DNA from: an uncultured Endomicrobiia bacterium
Lineage (GTDB): Bacteria; Elusimicrobiota; Endomicrobiia; Endomicrobiales; Endomicrobiaceae
Reading direction: 5' to 3'
Assembly: GCA_938040055.1 (NCBI GenBank)
Contig: CALHWY010000005.1
Location: 1 to 22,754, forward strand
DNA length: 22,754 nt
The stretch's first letter is position 1, and every line of letters starts with the position of its first letter. Below, piece by piece: positions 8,769-16,508 of the stretch. The notes beneath the pieces were generated by a model. The model made no database searches and had not been told where the DNA came from. It worked only from the letters and a program-made list of their open reading frames with translations. The position numbers were made by a program, and so were the translations under genes.

Positions 8769-9241
8769 TGAAAAAGCCGCTGATTCTTTCGCTTTTTCTT
8801 CTTATAGCCGACCAGCTTACCAAATATCTGGCCGATACTTTTGTGGTATACGCAAGTTCGGTAAGCATTATTGGTTTTTATGATATTTTCAATATTACAA
8901 ATATCAATAATACCGGCGTCGCGTTCAGCTTTTTTCAGGGGAAAAACTTGTTTTTTTCCGTTTTTACGGCTGCCGTTCTCTTGTTTTTTTGCATATGGCT
9001 GTATAAAAACGGAAAATCGCTTTCCCGGCTTCAGCAATATGCTTTCTGCCTGGTCATTTCCGGCGGCGCCGGCAATCTTATAGACAGGGTTTTCAGGGGC
9101 GCAGTGGTGGATTTTTTGGATTTTGGGATAAATTCTTTAAGATGGCCTGCTTTTAATATTGCCGATTCATGCATATGCGCCGGCGCTTTTTTAATAATAA
9201 TAGATCTCGCGGCGCCGCTTTTTAAAAAGAAGAAGGTATAA
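8768..9241 (+). CDS. lspA: Lipoprotein signal peptidase (signal peptidase II)
   Basis: 157 residues from the ATG overlapping the ileS stop (TAATG). An upstream in-frame ATG at 8690 would run 79 nt into ileS and add a charged non-membrane extension, so I reject it. LspA is an inner-membrane aspartic protease that removes the signal peptide of prolipoproteins after Lgt has lipidated them. Features: four hydrophobic segments, DQLTK at 15-19, NNTGVAFS near 47-54, and the catalytic aspartates D106 (GNLIDR) and D133 (FNIADS). lgt follows after 4 nt, so the two consecutive steps of lipoprotein maturation are co-expressed. Confidence 0.96.
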   Translation: MKKPLILSLFLLIADQLTKYLADTFVVYASSVSIIGFYDIFNITNINNTGVAFSFFQGKNLFFSVFTAAVLLFFCIWLYKNGKSLSRLQQYAFCLVISGGAGNLIDRVFRGAVVDFLDFGINSLRWPAFNIADSCICAGAFLIIIDLAAPLFKKKKV

Positions 9242-9245
9242 TACA

Positions 9246-10010
9246 ATGCATCCCGTGCTTTTCAGCTTCGGCGGTTTTACCGTATATACATACGGTTTTT
9301 TCGCGGCGGCCGGTTTTTTCGCGGCGGTTTTGTATATTTCCAAGAACATCCGTAGCGGCATAATTTCACAGGACGATCTTTATTCTTTGTTTCTTCATAT
9401 GATAATCGCGGCCGTTTTGGGGGCAAGGGCTCTTTATGTGCTGACTAATCCGGAAGATTTTTTAAAAGCTCCGCAGGATATCTTTAAAATATGGCGCGGC
9501 GGGCTTGTTTACTACGGCGGATTCATAACTGCCGTTTTGTATGCTTTTTATTATGCGGGAAAGAAAAAAATTTCTTTGGCGCTTTTAAGCGATTTTGCCG
9601 CTCCGGCTCTCGGTCTAGGACACTTTTTCGGGCGTATAGGCTGCTTTTTTGCCGGATGCTGTTACGGCAAAGCCTGCTCTTTGCCCTGGGCGGTCACTTT
9701 CAGCAATAAAGATACCATGGCATTGGGCGATACCGCTCTTCACCCCACCCAGCTTTACGAAGCTTTCGGAAATCTTGCCGTTTTCGTTTTTCTTCACTTT
9801 TACAATAAAAAACAACATCCGGCCGGGAAAACTTTTGCTTTATACCTTATTACATATTCCGTTTTGCGTTTCGTCATTGAGTTTTTCAGGGGAGATTACA
9901 GAGGGGGCGAATTTTTAGGGCTTTCGATAGCGCAGAATGTTTCCGTCATACTTTTTATAACCGGGCTTTTCATCATATATAAGGCGGATAAACGGTGGAA
10001 GAAAAAATAA
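9246..10010 (+). CDS. lgt: Prolipoprotein diacylglyceryl transferase
   Basis: 254 residues with about seven hydrophobic segments. This inner-membrane enzyme transfers diacylglycerol from phosphatidylglycerol to the lipobox cysteine, the first step of lipoprotein maturation. Family motifs: WRGGLVYYGG (83-92), the Lgt signature GRIGCFFAGCCYG (129-141), HPTQLYE (166-172) and RFVIEFFRGD (208-217). Tyr replaces the His found in some enzymes of the family at the third motif position before GG, a common variant. AAGAAGG lies shortly upstream of the ATG. The 3' end overlaps the next gene by 16 nt. Confidence 0.95.
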   Translation: MHPVLFSFGGFTVYTYGFFAAAGFFAAVLYISKNIRSGIISQDDLYSLFLHMIIAAVLGARALYVLTNPEDFLKAPQDIFKIWRGGLVYYGGFITAVLYAFYYAGKKKISLALLSDFAAPALGLGHFFGRIGCFFAGCCYGKACSLPWAVTFSNKDTMALGDTALHPTQLYEAFGNLAVFVFLHFYNKKQHPAGKTFALYLITYSVLRFVIEFFRGDYRGGEFLGLSIAQNVSVILFITGLFIIYKADKRWKKK

Positions 10011-10879
10011 TATACAAAAACAGCCGTAAAGAAAGAACGGATTCCTTTCTGGCTTCGGCTTTTAAAGATTATTCTCGTTCATATTTTCAAAAGCTTGCCG
10101 GCGAAAAGAAAATTTTTGTCAACGGAAAAGCCGTTCTTCCAAGCTACAGGCTTAAAGAAGGCGACGAAATCGGATTCGAATTTGAAAAAGAAAAGCCCGC
10201 TGGCATTAGCGCCGAAAATATCAGCCTGGACATAATATATGAAGACGGCGACCTTATCATTGTAAACAAACCTTCCGGCATAGTGGTTCATCCTTCATAC
10301 GGGCATCCTTCCGGCACTTTGCTTAACGCGCTTATGTATTACGCCAAGGGCGCGTATAATCCTTATATGGTTCACAGGCTTGACAAAGACACTTCCGGAA
10401 TAATAATTTTTGCTAAAAATGAAAAAGCTAAAATAAGCCTGTCGAAACAGCTGCAAAAAAGAACGGTAAAAAAAATATATTATGCCGCTTTAAAGGGAAC
10501 GGTAATTGAAAATAAAGCGAGGATAGAAGCTCCTTTGGGAAGATCTAAAGAAAACAGAAAAATTATGTCGGTAAATCCCTCGGCGAAAAAGATGGCGGTA
10601 ACCGAATTTAAAGTCATAGAAAGAAAAGGGGATTTTACTTTGGCTGAAATCAGAATAATTACCGGAAGAACGCATCAGATAAGAAGCCATATGAAATATA
10701 TAAATCATCCTGTCATAGGAGACGTCCAATACGGAGGGCCTGAAAAAGCCGGCGGAAAAGAGTTTAAAAGACAGATGCTTCACGCTTACAGCATAAGTTT
10801 TACTCATCCCTCAACCTGCAAAAATGTTGAATTTAAAGCCGAACTCCCGCAAGATATGAAAGATATATTCAAAAAATAA
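9995..10879 (+). CDS. rluD: RluA/RluD-family pseudouridine synthase
   Basis: 294 residues from a GTG start inside the end of lgt; AAGG 10 nt upstream and an intact S4 domain support this start. Residues ~12-75 are an S4 RNA-binding domain (FQKLAGEKKIFVNGKAV). The catalytic domain contains EDGDLIIVNKPSG, the HRLDKDTSG motif with catalytic D130, and the GRTHQIRSHM segment. Such enzymes isomerise uridines in 23S rRNA; the S4 domain and position next to lspA/lgt favour RluD, but substrate sites cannot be read from sequence. It is the last gene of the operon, with a terminator 25 nt later. Confidence 0.92.
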   Translation: MEEKIIYKNSRKERTDSFLASAFKDYSRSYFQKLAGEKKIFVNGKAVLPSYRLKEGDEIGFEFEKEKPAGISAENISLDIIYEDGDLIIVNKPSGIVVHPSYGHPSGTLLNALMYYAKGAYNPYMVHRLDKDTSGIIIFAKNEKAKISLSKQLQKRTVKKIYYAALKGTVIENKARIEAPLGRSKENRKIMSVNPSAKKMAVTEFKVIERKGDFTLAEIRIITGRTHQIRSHMKYINHPVIGDVQYGGPEKAGGKEFKRQMLHAYSISFTHPSTCKNVEFKAELPQDMKDIFKK

Positions 10880-10904
10880 AAAATCATATTTTTTATGCCG
10901 CCTT

Positions 10905-10931
10905 AAAGCCGTCCGGAGTGACGGTTTTTTT
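10905..10931 (+). terminator. Rho-independent terminator of the operon
   Basis: AAAGCCGTC pairs with GACGGTTTT around a CGGAGT loop (core CCGTC/GACGG plus one G-U and A-T pairs), running into a T7 tract (10925-10931). Confidence 0.85.
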
Positions 10932-10944
10932 CATTTTATTAATA

Positions 10945-10973
10945 TTGAAAAAAAGAAACAAATATAGTATCAT
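10945..10973 (+). promoter_or_regulatory. Sigma70 promoter of the DUF3793-flavodoxin unit
   Basis: TTGAAA (10945-10950), 17-nt spacer, TATCAT (10968-10973): each box matches consensus at 5 of 6. The predicted start, near 10980, falls inside the palindromes at 10976-10997. Confidence 0.65.
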
Positions 10974-10975
10974 CT

Positions 10976-10997
10976 TAACTAGTTAGGAGAAACTAAC
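10976..10997 (+). promoter_or_regulatory. Palindromic operator candidate
   Basis: TAACTAGTTA (10976-10985) is a perfect 10-bp palindrome, and GTTAG (10982-10986) / CTAAC (10993-10997) forms an overlapping inverted repeat around GAGAAA. Both cover the predicted transcription start and precede the DUF3793 ATG by about 45 nt. The AT-rich TTAG/CTAA arms recall metal-dependent repressor sites (DtxR/IdeR type), but this is inference; the regulator is not in the window. Confidence 0.45.
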
Positions 10998-11040
10998 ATA
11001 ATAATATCCGGCTAAGTTTTTTATAAAAAGGTATTAATAA

Positions 11041-11643
11041 ATGAAAGAATATATAAATCCCGAGGTTCATCAGGCATTGGTTGAATATTGCGCGCCCGTA
11101 ATTCTGGGCAGAAAACCCGCGGCATTGTTTACTTTACCTTCAATAGATTGTCTTCTCTGTCTGAAAAATGCTTTAAGCCGTCTTCTTTCCATAAAAATAT
11201 TGCGTAAATATCCGAACAATTTTTTAGTAATGGTATATGACAAGAAATCCATAAGTTCTTTATTGTCGGAAAACTCTAAAATAAAAAACGCTCTTAATTT
11301 ATTCGGATATGACAAAAATTTTTCAGTTAAATCTTATCTGGCTTTTTTAAAATACAGATTCCGGAAAAGCGAAGAGTTCCCGCATGAAATCGGCGTTTTT
11401 CTGGGCTATCCTCTGGCTGACGTATTCGGTTTTATCCGAAATAAAGGGCAGGAATACAAATATTGCGGAATATGGAAAGTATATGGAAACGAAGAATATT
11501 CGCGCAGATGTTTCGACGAATATAAGCATTGCGGTGAATGCCTGCGCAAACATTTGTCAGAAGGCGGGGCATTGAAAGATTTCAATATGTTTTATGAAAT
11601 AAATATAAAAGAAAAAAAAGAGGGAGGAAATTTTTATGAGTAA
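11041..11643 (+). CDS. DUF3793-family protein
   Basis: 200 residues. The match is to DUF3793, a family of unknown function seen mainly in anaerobes, often beside flavodoxin genes. The best-conserved part is the C-terminal half: HEIGVFLGYPLADV from H115, then a FIRNKGQEYKYCGIWKVYG segment, then a Cys-containing tail with C-x2-C (HCGEC). The N-terminal half contains an LGRKPAALF segment and IDCLLCL. No signal peptide or membrane segment is present, so it is probably cytoplasmic. AAAAGG lies 10 nt before the ATG. The stop overlaps the flavodoxin start by 8 nt, so the two proteins are likely made together. Function is unknown; a role with the flavodoxin in iron or redox physiology is inference from this pairing. 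Confidence 0.82.
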   Translation: MKEYINPEVHQALVEYCAPVILGRKPAALFTLPSIDCLLCLKNALSRLLSIKILRKYPNNFLVMVYDKKSISSLLSENSKIKNALNLFGYDKNFSVKSYLAFLKYRFRKSEEFPHEIGVFLGYPLADVFGFIRNKGQEYKYCGIWKVYGNEEYSRRCFDEYKHCGECLRKHLSEGGALKDFNMFYEINIKEKKEGGNFYE

Positions 11644-12052
11644 AGTTGCTGTTATTTACTGGAGCGGTACGGGCAATACGGAAGCTATGGCTAAGAGTAT
11701 TGAAAAAGGTCTTAAAGACAAGAATGCAGAAGTGGAAGTTTTTGAGGTAAGTTCCGCTCCCGCAAATCTTGACGCTTATGAAAAAGTGGCTTTCGGATGT
11801 CCCTCAATGGGCGCCGAAGTTCTTGAAGAAACCGCTTTCGAACCTTATTTTACCTCTGTCGAAAAAAGTTTGGGGGGTAAAAAAACCGCGCTTTTCGGCT
11901 CTTACGGATGGGGTGACGGACAGTGGATGAGAGACTGGGCCGAGCGTACAAAAGCGTCCGGAGCCGTGCTTATAGATGACGGATTTATGCAGCATGAAGC
12001 TCCCGACACAAATGAATGCGAAGAATTCGGCAGGAAGTTCGCCGAATTTTAA
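11636..12052 (+). CDS. Short-chain flavodoxin
   Basis: 138 residues, the size of short-chain flavodoxins: FMN-binding cytoplasmic electron carriers that can replace ferredoxin when iron is scarce. The N-terminal phosphate loop is YWSGTGNTEAMA (8-19). The isoalloxazine-contacting loops are at CPSMGAEVLEE (55-65) and SYGWGDGQWM (89-98). A strong GGGAGGA lies just before the ATG within the end of the DUF3793 gene. A 13-bp-stem terminator follows 26 nt after the stop. The partner reductase or oxidoreductase is not in the window. Confidence 0.95.
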   Translation: MSKVAVIYWSGTGNTEAMAKSIEKGLKDKNAEVEVFEVSSAPANLDAYEKVAFGCPSMGAEVLEETAFEPYFTSVEKSLGGKKTALFGSYGWGDGQWMRDWAERTKASGAVLIDDGFMQHEAPDTNECEEFGRKFAEF

Positions 12053-12078
12053 TTGAAAACATAAAAAAGCAGCCTCCG

Positions 12079-12111
12079 AGCCGGCAGCGTCGCAAGACGC
12101 TGCCGGCTTTT
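12079..12111 (+). terminator. Strong rho-independent terminator
   Basis: AGCCGGCAGCGTC (12079-12091) and GACGCTGCCGGCT (12096-12108) form a perfect 13-bp stem with a GCAA tetraloop, followed by a short T-run (to 12111). It closes the DUF3793-flavodoxin unit. From here to 12365 I see only AT-rich non-coding sequence. Confidence 0.93.
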
Positions 12112-12365
12112 ATATGCGTTTTTATAAATGCGAAATTTCAATTTCCCAAAAAACGATAAGATTGATTTTATCTTAATGCTTTTCCGGATATCCCCTTATG
12201 CCGTCAGCGCTCTTCTGTTTTTACGCAAAAAATTTGCTGCCGCAAAATAAATTTCAAGACATAAAAATAAAATTTTTATCATATATTCAAAAAAGGCGCG
12301 CCGCCGTTAAATGCAAAAACGGTTTAACTCTGAAAATTTTTTTCGCGAAAACAAAATAAAAGCTA

Positions 12366-12394
12366 TTGACAAAAAGTTTCCTTGTTTGTAAAAT
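12366..12394 (+). promoter_or_regulatory. Sigma70 promoter of hrcA-grpE-dnaK
   Basis: Perfect -35 TTGACA (12366-12371), 17-nt spacer, -10 TAAAAT (12389-12394). The predicted start, near 12401, lies inside the CIRCE operator. Confidence 0.9.
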
Positions 12395-12436
12395 AGCACT
12401 TATTCATAACAAGCGCTAATCATACCCGAGCGCTAA
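12393..12436 (+). promoter_or_regulatory. CIRCE (HrcA operator) with a third half-site
   Basis: ATAGCACTT-N9-AAGCGCTAA (12393-12419) matches the CIRCE consensus TTAGCACTC-N9-GAGTGCTAA at 14 of 18 arm positions. A further GAGCGCTAA (12428-12436) matches the right arm at 8 of 9. The three AGCRCT cores start at 12395, 12412 and 12429, exactly 17 nt apart, so the middle half-site (AGCGCT, itself palindromic) could serve two overlapping CIRCE elements. HrcA bound here would block the start site: autoregulation of the heat-shock operon. Confidence 0.85.
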
Positions 12437-12468
12437 AGAGTATGTTTTTATAATATAAAGAGGTAACA

Positions 12469-13506
12469 ATGCGGCATGTGGCTTTGGAAGTTCTTCAGGA
12501 GAGAAAGAGCAAAATTTTAAATGCGGTAATACATCATTTTATAAAAACCGGAAAACCGGTCGGTTCAACGGTGCTTATTGACGAATACGGCATTAAACTT
12601 TCTCCCGCGACGGTAAGAAATCTCATGGCGGAACTTGAAGAGGAGGGCTTTTTGGCCCAGCCGCATACTTCCGCCGGAAGAATACCCACGGATAAAGGTT
12701 ACAGGGCGTATGTGGACTCTCTTGTAAATTTACAGAAATTCGCCATTGAAGAAGAAGAAAGAATAAGAAAAGAATACGAGCAAAAGACCAAAGAAATAGA
12801 CGATCTTTTGTCGGAAACGTCCAGAATTCTTTCGGGTTTGTCGCAATATACGGGTTTTGTTCTCGCTCCGAAAGCGCAATATAATGAAATTATCAATGTC
12901 GAGCTTGTGCAGATGGCTCCGGGACAGCTTTTGATAGTGCTTTTAACGCATACCGGCATGTTAAAGCACAAAACCGTAAACGCTTCCGTTAATGCCGGAG
13001 ATATTTCAAGACTGAAAAACTTTCTCAATAAAAGCCTGAGAGGCGTTCCTTTGGCGCAAGCCAATGCCAGAATAGTAAATGAAATAAGAAAGTTTCAGGA
13101 AAATGAAAAGGCTATTTACTCGATAGCCGAACAGATAAGCGAAGTTCTTTTCGGCATTCAGGACGATCTTTACATAGGAGGAACTTCAAACGCCATATCC
13201 GTTCCGGAATTCAATGATTTTGAGCCTATAAAATCCATAATAAAGCTCAATGAGGACAAAGAAAAACTTATACGGATAATAAATGACGATTTTAACAGCA
13301 ATGCCGTAAATGTAAAAATAGGCTCGGAAAACCTTCCTGAAGAACTGAAGGATCTGAGCATAATCACAACCGCTTACAGCGACGGCGATAAAGCTGTCGG
13401 CGTTCTGGGCATAATAGGGCCTAAAAGAATGCCCTATGCAAAAATGATGTCTTTGGTAAGCGCGGTGTCCAAAATGCTTAATGATTTTTTTAAGAAGGGG
13501 CAATGA
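12469..13506 (+). CDS. hrcA: Heat-inducible transcription repressor HrcA
   Basis: 345 residues, full length. HrcA is the dimeric repressor of chaperone operons that binds CIRCE and loses activity under heat stress. The N-terminal winged helix (about 1-75) shows PVGSTVLIDEYGIKLSPATVRNLMAELEEEGFL in pieces at 30-62, followed by QPHTSAGRIPTDKGYRAYVD (64-83), the family hallmark. The remainder is the GAF-like and dimerisation part, ending in IGPKRMPYAKMMSLV. AAAGAGG lies 5 nt before the ATG. A CIRCE directly upstream implies autoregulation. The stop overlaps the grpE ATG (ATGA). Confidence 0.97.
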   Translation: MRHVALEVLQERKSKILNAVIHHFIKTGKPVGSTVLIDEYGIKLSPATVRNLMAELEEEGFLAQPHTSAGRIPTDKGYRAYVDSLVNLQKFAIEEEERIRKEYEQKTKEIDDLLSETSRILSGLSQYTGFVLAPKAQYNEIINVELVQMAPGQLLIVLLTHTGMLKHKTVNASVNAGDISRLKNFLNKSLRGVPLAQANARIVNEIRKFQENEKAIYSIAEQISEVLFGIQDDLYIGGTSNAISVPEFNDFEPIKSIIKLNEDKEKLIRIINDDFNSNAVNVKIGSENLPEELKDLSIITTAYSDGDKAVGVLGIIGPKRMPYAKMMSLVSAVSKMLNDFFKKGQ

Positions 13507-14126
13507 CTTGCACCTATGGAGGAACAGTGACCGATAAAAGCAAAGAAGCAAAAGAACACAGCTGCGGCTGCGAAGACGATGCCCGGGAAGAGAAACTTTC
13601 CGAACTGGAAATTCTGAAGCAGTCGTTTGACGAAAAAAAGAGACAGGCTCAGGATTATTACGATCAGCTTTTAAGGCTTAAAGCGGATTTTGAAAATTTC
13701 AGGAGGCGTTCGGAAAAAGAGAAAAAAGATTACCTGGACTGGGGAAAAGAAAAAATTCTTTTAAAGCAGATAGCGATGGACGATGTTTTGCAGCAGGCTT
13801 TAAAAAGCGCCAAAACGGGCAATAATGTCGAAAGCATAGTAGTAGGGCTTGAAATGGTAAGCAAAGAGTTTGAAAAAATGCTTAAAGAAGAGGGCGTTGA
13901 GGAAATTAAATGCGCTAAATTCGACCCCAATACCTGCGAAGCTCTGGAGCAGGCCGAAAGCGAAGAAGAGGACGGAACCGTTCTGGCCGTTTATCAGAAA
14001 GGCTATAAAATGAACGGCAAACTTATAAGAACGGCGAAAGTGAAAGTGGCTAAAAACGTCAAAGAGCGCAGGAATCCGGAAAATAAAGAAGAAGAAGGCA
14101 AAGAAGAAAAAAAAGGAGAGAAATAA
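13503..14126 (+). CDS. grpE: Nucleotide exchange factor GrpE
   Basis: 207 residues from the ATG overlapping the hrcA stop (ATGA). A GTG at 13527 preceded by GGAGG at 13518-13522 is an alternative start that would give 199 residues beginning TDKSKEAKE; the first eight residues look unlike GrpE, so the GTG may be the true one. GrpE releases ADP from DnaK. A long coiled coil (about 30-75) leads into LLRLKADFENFRRR (56-69); the C-terminal beta domain carries FDPNTCEALEQ (140-150) and the signature YQKGYKMNGKLIRTAKVKV (164-182). A charged Glu/Lys tail ends the protein. Second gene of the hrcA operon. Confidence 0.95.
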   Translation: MTCTYGGTVTDKSKEAKEHSCGCEDDAREEKLSELEILKQSFDEKKRQAQDYYDQLLRLKADFENFRRRSEKEKKDYLDWGKEKILLKQIAMDDVLQQALKSAKTGNNVESIVVGLEMVSKEFEKMLKEEGVEEIKCAKFDPNTCEALEQAESEEEDGTVLAVYQKGYKMNGKLIRTAKVKVAKNVKERRNPENKEEEGKEEKKGEK

Positions 14127-14226
14127 AAAATTTACCGCAATTTCCCGTCCCGCCGAGAAGCTTAAAAACCGTAAAGGCGCCGGGATACGAATTAAAAGAA
14201 AATAAAAGATAAAAGGAGAATTTAAA

Positions 14227-16101
14227 ATGGCTAAAATCATAGGAATAGATTTAGGAACTTCCAATTCCGCGGCGGCGGTTATGGAAGGCGGGAAAACCAC
14301 GCTTATCCCTTCCGCCGAAGGAACCACTCTCGGAGGGAAAGCTTTTCCTTCTTATGTGGCTTTTACTAAAGACGGGCAGCTTTTGGTCGGCGAACCCGCA
14401 AGAAGGCAGGCCGTCACGAACCCCGAGGGAACGGTAAGCGCTTTCAAAAGAAAGATGGGAACGGATTTTAAATATAAAATCAACGGCAAAGATTTTACTC
14501 CGCAGCAGCTTTCGGCTTTTATTCTCCAGAAAATTAAAAAAGACGCCGAAGCTTATTTGGGCGAAAAAATAGAAAAAGCCGTTATAACGGTTCCCGCGTA
14601 TTTTAACGATAACCAGAGACAGGCGACTAAAGACGCCGGAGCCATAGCCGGCCTTGAAGTGGTAAGGCTTGTCAACGAGCCTACGGCCGCTTCGCTTGCC
14701 TACGGCATAGACAAAGTCGGCAAAGAACAGAAAATACTGGTTTTTGATCTGGGCGGGGGAACGCTGGACTGTACCATAATGGAAATGGGTGCGGAAGGGA
14801 CTTTCGAAGTTCTTTCCACTTCCGGCGACACACAGCTTGGCGGAACCGACATGGACAAAGCTCTTATAGATTATATCGCAGAAGATTTCAAAAAGACAAA
14901 CGGCATAGACCTCAGAAATGACAAAATGGCGGTTCAGCGTCTTCAGGAAGCCGCCGAAAAAGCCAAGATCGAACTTTCAAACGTTTTGGAAACCGACATC
15001 AATCTTCCTTTTATCACGGCAGACGCTTCCGGGCCTAAACATTTGACTATGAAACTTACCAGAGCCACGCTTGAAAATCTTGTAAGGCCGATCGTCGAAA
15101 GGTGCAAAACATCCATAGATCAGGCCGTTAAAGACGCTAAACTTACGGTAAACGATATAACCAAGATCATTCTTGTCGGCGGCCCTACCAGAATGCCGAT
15201 AGTACAGCAGTTTGTAGAAAATCACGTGGGCAAAAAAGTCGAACGCGGAATAGATCCTATGGAATGCGTGTGTTTCGGAGCTTCCGTGCAGGCCGCGGTT
15301 TTAACGGGAGACGTAAAAGACATTCTTCTCTTGGACGTAACGCCTCTCACTCTCGGGCTTGAAACCATGGGCGGGGTAAGAACGGCTCTTATAGACAGAA
15401 ACACTACGGTTCCGGCAAAACGCTCGCAGATATTTTCCACGGCCGCCGATAACCAGCCCAGCGTTGAAATCAATGTTTTGCAGGGCGAAAGGCCGATGGC
15501 GAAAGATAATTTGTCGCTCGGCAGATTTATGCTTGACGGCATACCGCCTGCGCCCAGAGGCGTTCCGCAGATTGAAGTGACTTTCGATATCGACGCAAAC
15601 GGCATACTTCATGTTTCCGCCAAAGACAAAGGTACCGGGAAAGAGCAGTCCATTAAAATATCTTCTTCGACGAAACTTTCCAAAGAAGATATCGACAAAT
15701 ACGTAAAAGAAGCCGAACAGTACGCTTCGGAAGACGCCAAAAACAAAGAAAAAATCGAAGCCAGAAACGAAGCGGACAATTTGGTTTATTCCGTCGAAAA
15801 AAGTATGAAAGAGCACGGAGATAAAATTTCGTCCGATGAAAAGCTTGCCATAGAAAGAGCGCTCGGGGAAGCCAAAGAAGCTTTGAAAGGCGACGATATT
15901 GAAAAGATAAAATCCACAAAAGAAGCGCTCACAACCGCATCGCACAAACTTGCCGAAGCCGTTTATAAAGCAAGTCAGGCTCAGGGAGCTGCCGGAGCCG
16001 ATGCCGGCGCGCAGCAGCCGGGACAGGACGCCGGACAGGCTCAGCAAAACGGCGGGGAGAATGTTGTGGATGCGGAAGTGGTGGACGAAGATAAAAAGTA
16101 A
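14227..16101 (+). CDS. dnaK: Molecular chaperone DnaK (Hsp70)
   Basis: 624 residues, full length. This ATP-driven chaperone works with GrpE (just upstream) and DnaJ (downstream). The actin-like ATPase domain shows GIDLGTSNS (6-14; most DnaKs have TTNS), NEPTAASLAYGI, and the second phosphate loop DLGGGTLD starting at D174. The interdomain linker is LLLDV (367-371). The substrate-binding domain (TPLTLGLET onward) and helical lid follow, ending in a Gly/Ala/Gln-rich tail and VVDAEVVDEDKK. AAAAGGAG lies 8 nt before the ATG. The 100-nt gap after grpE contains no clear terminator, so it is probably read from the hrcA promoter. Confidence 0.98.
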   Translation: MAKIIGIDLGTSNSAAAVMEGGKTTLIPSAEGTTLGGKAFPSYVAFTKDGQLLVGEPARRQAVTNPEGTVSAFKRKMGTDFKYKINGKDFTPQQLSAFILQKIKKDAEAYLGEKIEKAVITVPAYFNDNQRQATKDAGAIAGLEVVRLVNEPTAASLAYGIDKVGKEQKILVFDLGGGTLDCTIMEMGAEGTFEVLSTSGDTQLGGTDMDKALIDYIAEDFKKTNGIDLRNDKMAVQRLQEAAEKAKIELSNVLETDINLPFITADASGPKHLTMKLTRATLENLVRPIVERCKTSIDQAVKDAKLTVNDITKIILVGGPTRMPIVQQFVENHVGKKVERGIDPMECVCFGASVQAAVLTGDVKDILLLDVTPLTLGLETMGGVRTALIDRNTTVPAKRSQIFSTAADNQPSVEINVLQGERPMAKDNLSLGRFMLDGIPPAPRGVPQIEVTFDIDANGILHVSAKDKGTGKEQSIKISSSTKLSKEDIDKYVKEAEQYASEDAKNKEKIEARNEADNLVYSVEKSMKEHGDKISSDEKLAIERALGEAKEALKGDDIEKIKSTKEALTTASHKLAEAVYKASQAQGAAGADAGAQQPGQDAGQAQQNGGENVVDAEVVDEDKK

Positions 16102-16112
16102 TATTTTATAGC

Positions 16113-16220
16113 GGCTGAAAGCTTTGGGCTACGACTTTGAAAAATAAAAACTTATGTACCGTTCTCACTTTCGTACACCGCGTTCTTATTTTTCTTCGTC
16201 TCGCCTCAAAGCTTTCAGCC
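16113..16220. repeat. Long nested foldback element after dnaK
   Basis: Perfect 14-bp arms GGCTGAAAGCTTTG (16113-16126) and CAAAGCTTTCAGCC (16207-16220) enclose a second inverted pair, GAAAAATAA (16139-16147) and TTATTTTTC (16186-16194), and a third, TGTAC/GTACA near the centre. The whole 108-nt stretch can fold into one long interrupted hairpin. It starts 11 nt after the dnaK stop, so it may end the operon, but the nested repeats suggest a small palindromic mobile or REP-like element. No transposase is present. Confidence 0.7.
16137..16183 (+). repeat. 47-bp exact direct repeat, copy 1
   Basis: Identical over 47 bp to 16462-16508. It begins TTGAAAAATAAAAAC and ends GTACACCGCGT, and forms the core of the foldback element at 16113-16220. 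Confidence 0.9.
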
Positions 16221-16227
16221 TTTAACG

Positions 16228-16385
16228 GCAACAGCACAAAATACTTAGTCGCTAAAGGCTTTATAGCGAGTCGGCATCGCAAGCGTCGCCTAGCCGCAAA
16301 ATACTTCGTGCTAACGACTAAAGCAACAGCACAAAATACTTTCGGGCGCGGCAAGCCTCGTCTGAACTCAAAATACTTAGTCGCT
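16228..16385. repeat. Four-copy CAAAATACTT repeat cluster
   Basis: CAAAATACTT occurs at 16237-16246, 16297-16306, 16332-16341 and 16369-16378. Copies 1 and 3 share 19 bp exactly (16228-16246 and 16323-16341, GCAACAG... upstream). Copies 1 and 4 share 17 bp (16237-16253 and 16369-16385, ...AGTCGCT downstream). Spacings of 60, 35 and 37 bp are irregular. Small hairpins such as TCGCTA (16249-16254) with TAGCGA (16264-16269) lie between copies. No function is recognised. Confidence 0.75.
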
Positions 16386-16461
16386 GACGACGGATAAACC
16401 GGGAATGTTTGATGTTTCATGTTAGTGACCGGATAGCACGGCTGGGATTTTTGACAAAGAA

Positions 16462-16508
16462 TTGAAAAATAAAAACTTATGTACCGTTCTCACTTTCGTA
16501 CACCGCGT
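16462..16508 (+). repeat. 47-bp exact direct repeat, copy 2
   Basis: Identical to 16137-16183. The downstream flank again closes an AT-rich inverted pair (AAAAATAAA with TTTATTTTT), so the palindromic character is kept although the outer 14-bp arms of copy 1 are absent. Confidence 0.9.

Noticed and set aside
16228..16385. CRISPR-like array
   Set aside because: The shared core is only 10 bp, spacing is irregular (60, 35, 37 bp), and there are no cas genes.
16106..16420. Open frames on both strands inside the repeat island, with recurring TKYF peptides
   Set aside because: The peptide repeats simply translate the CAAAATACTT DNA repeats; no ribosome binding site or family match.
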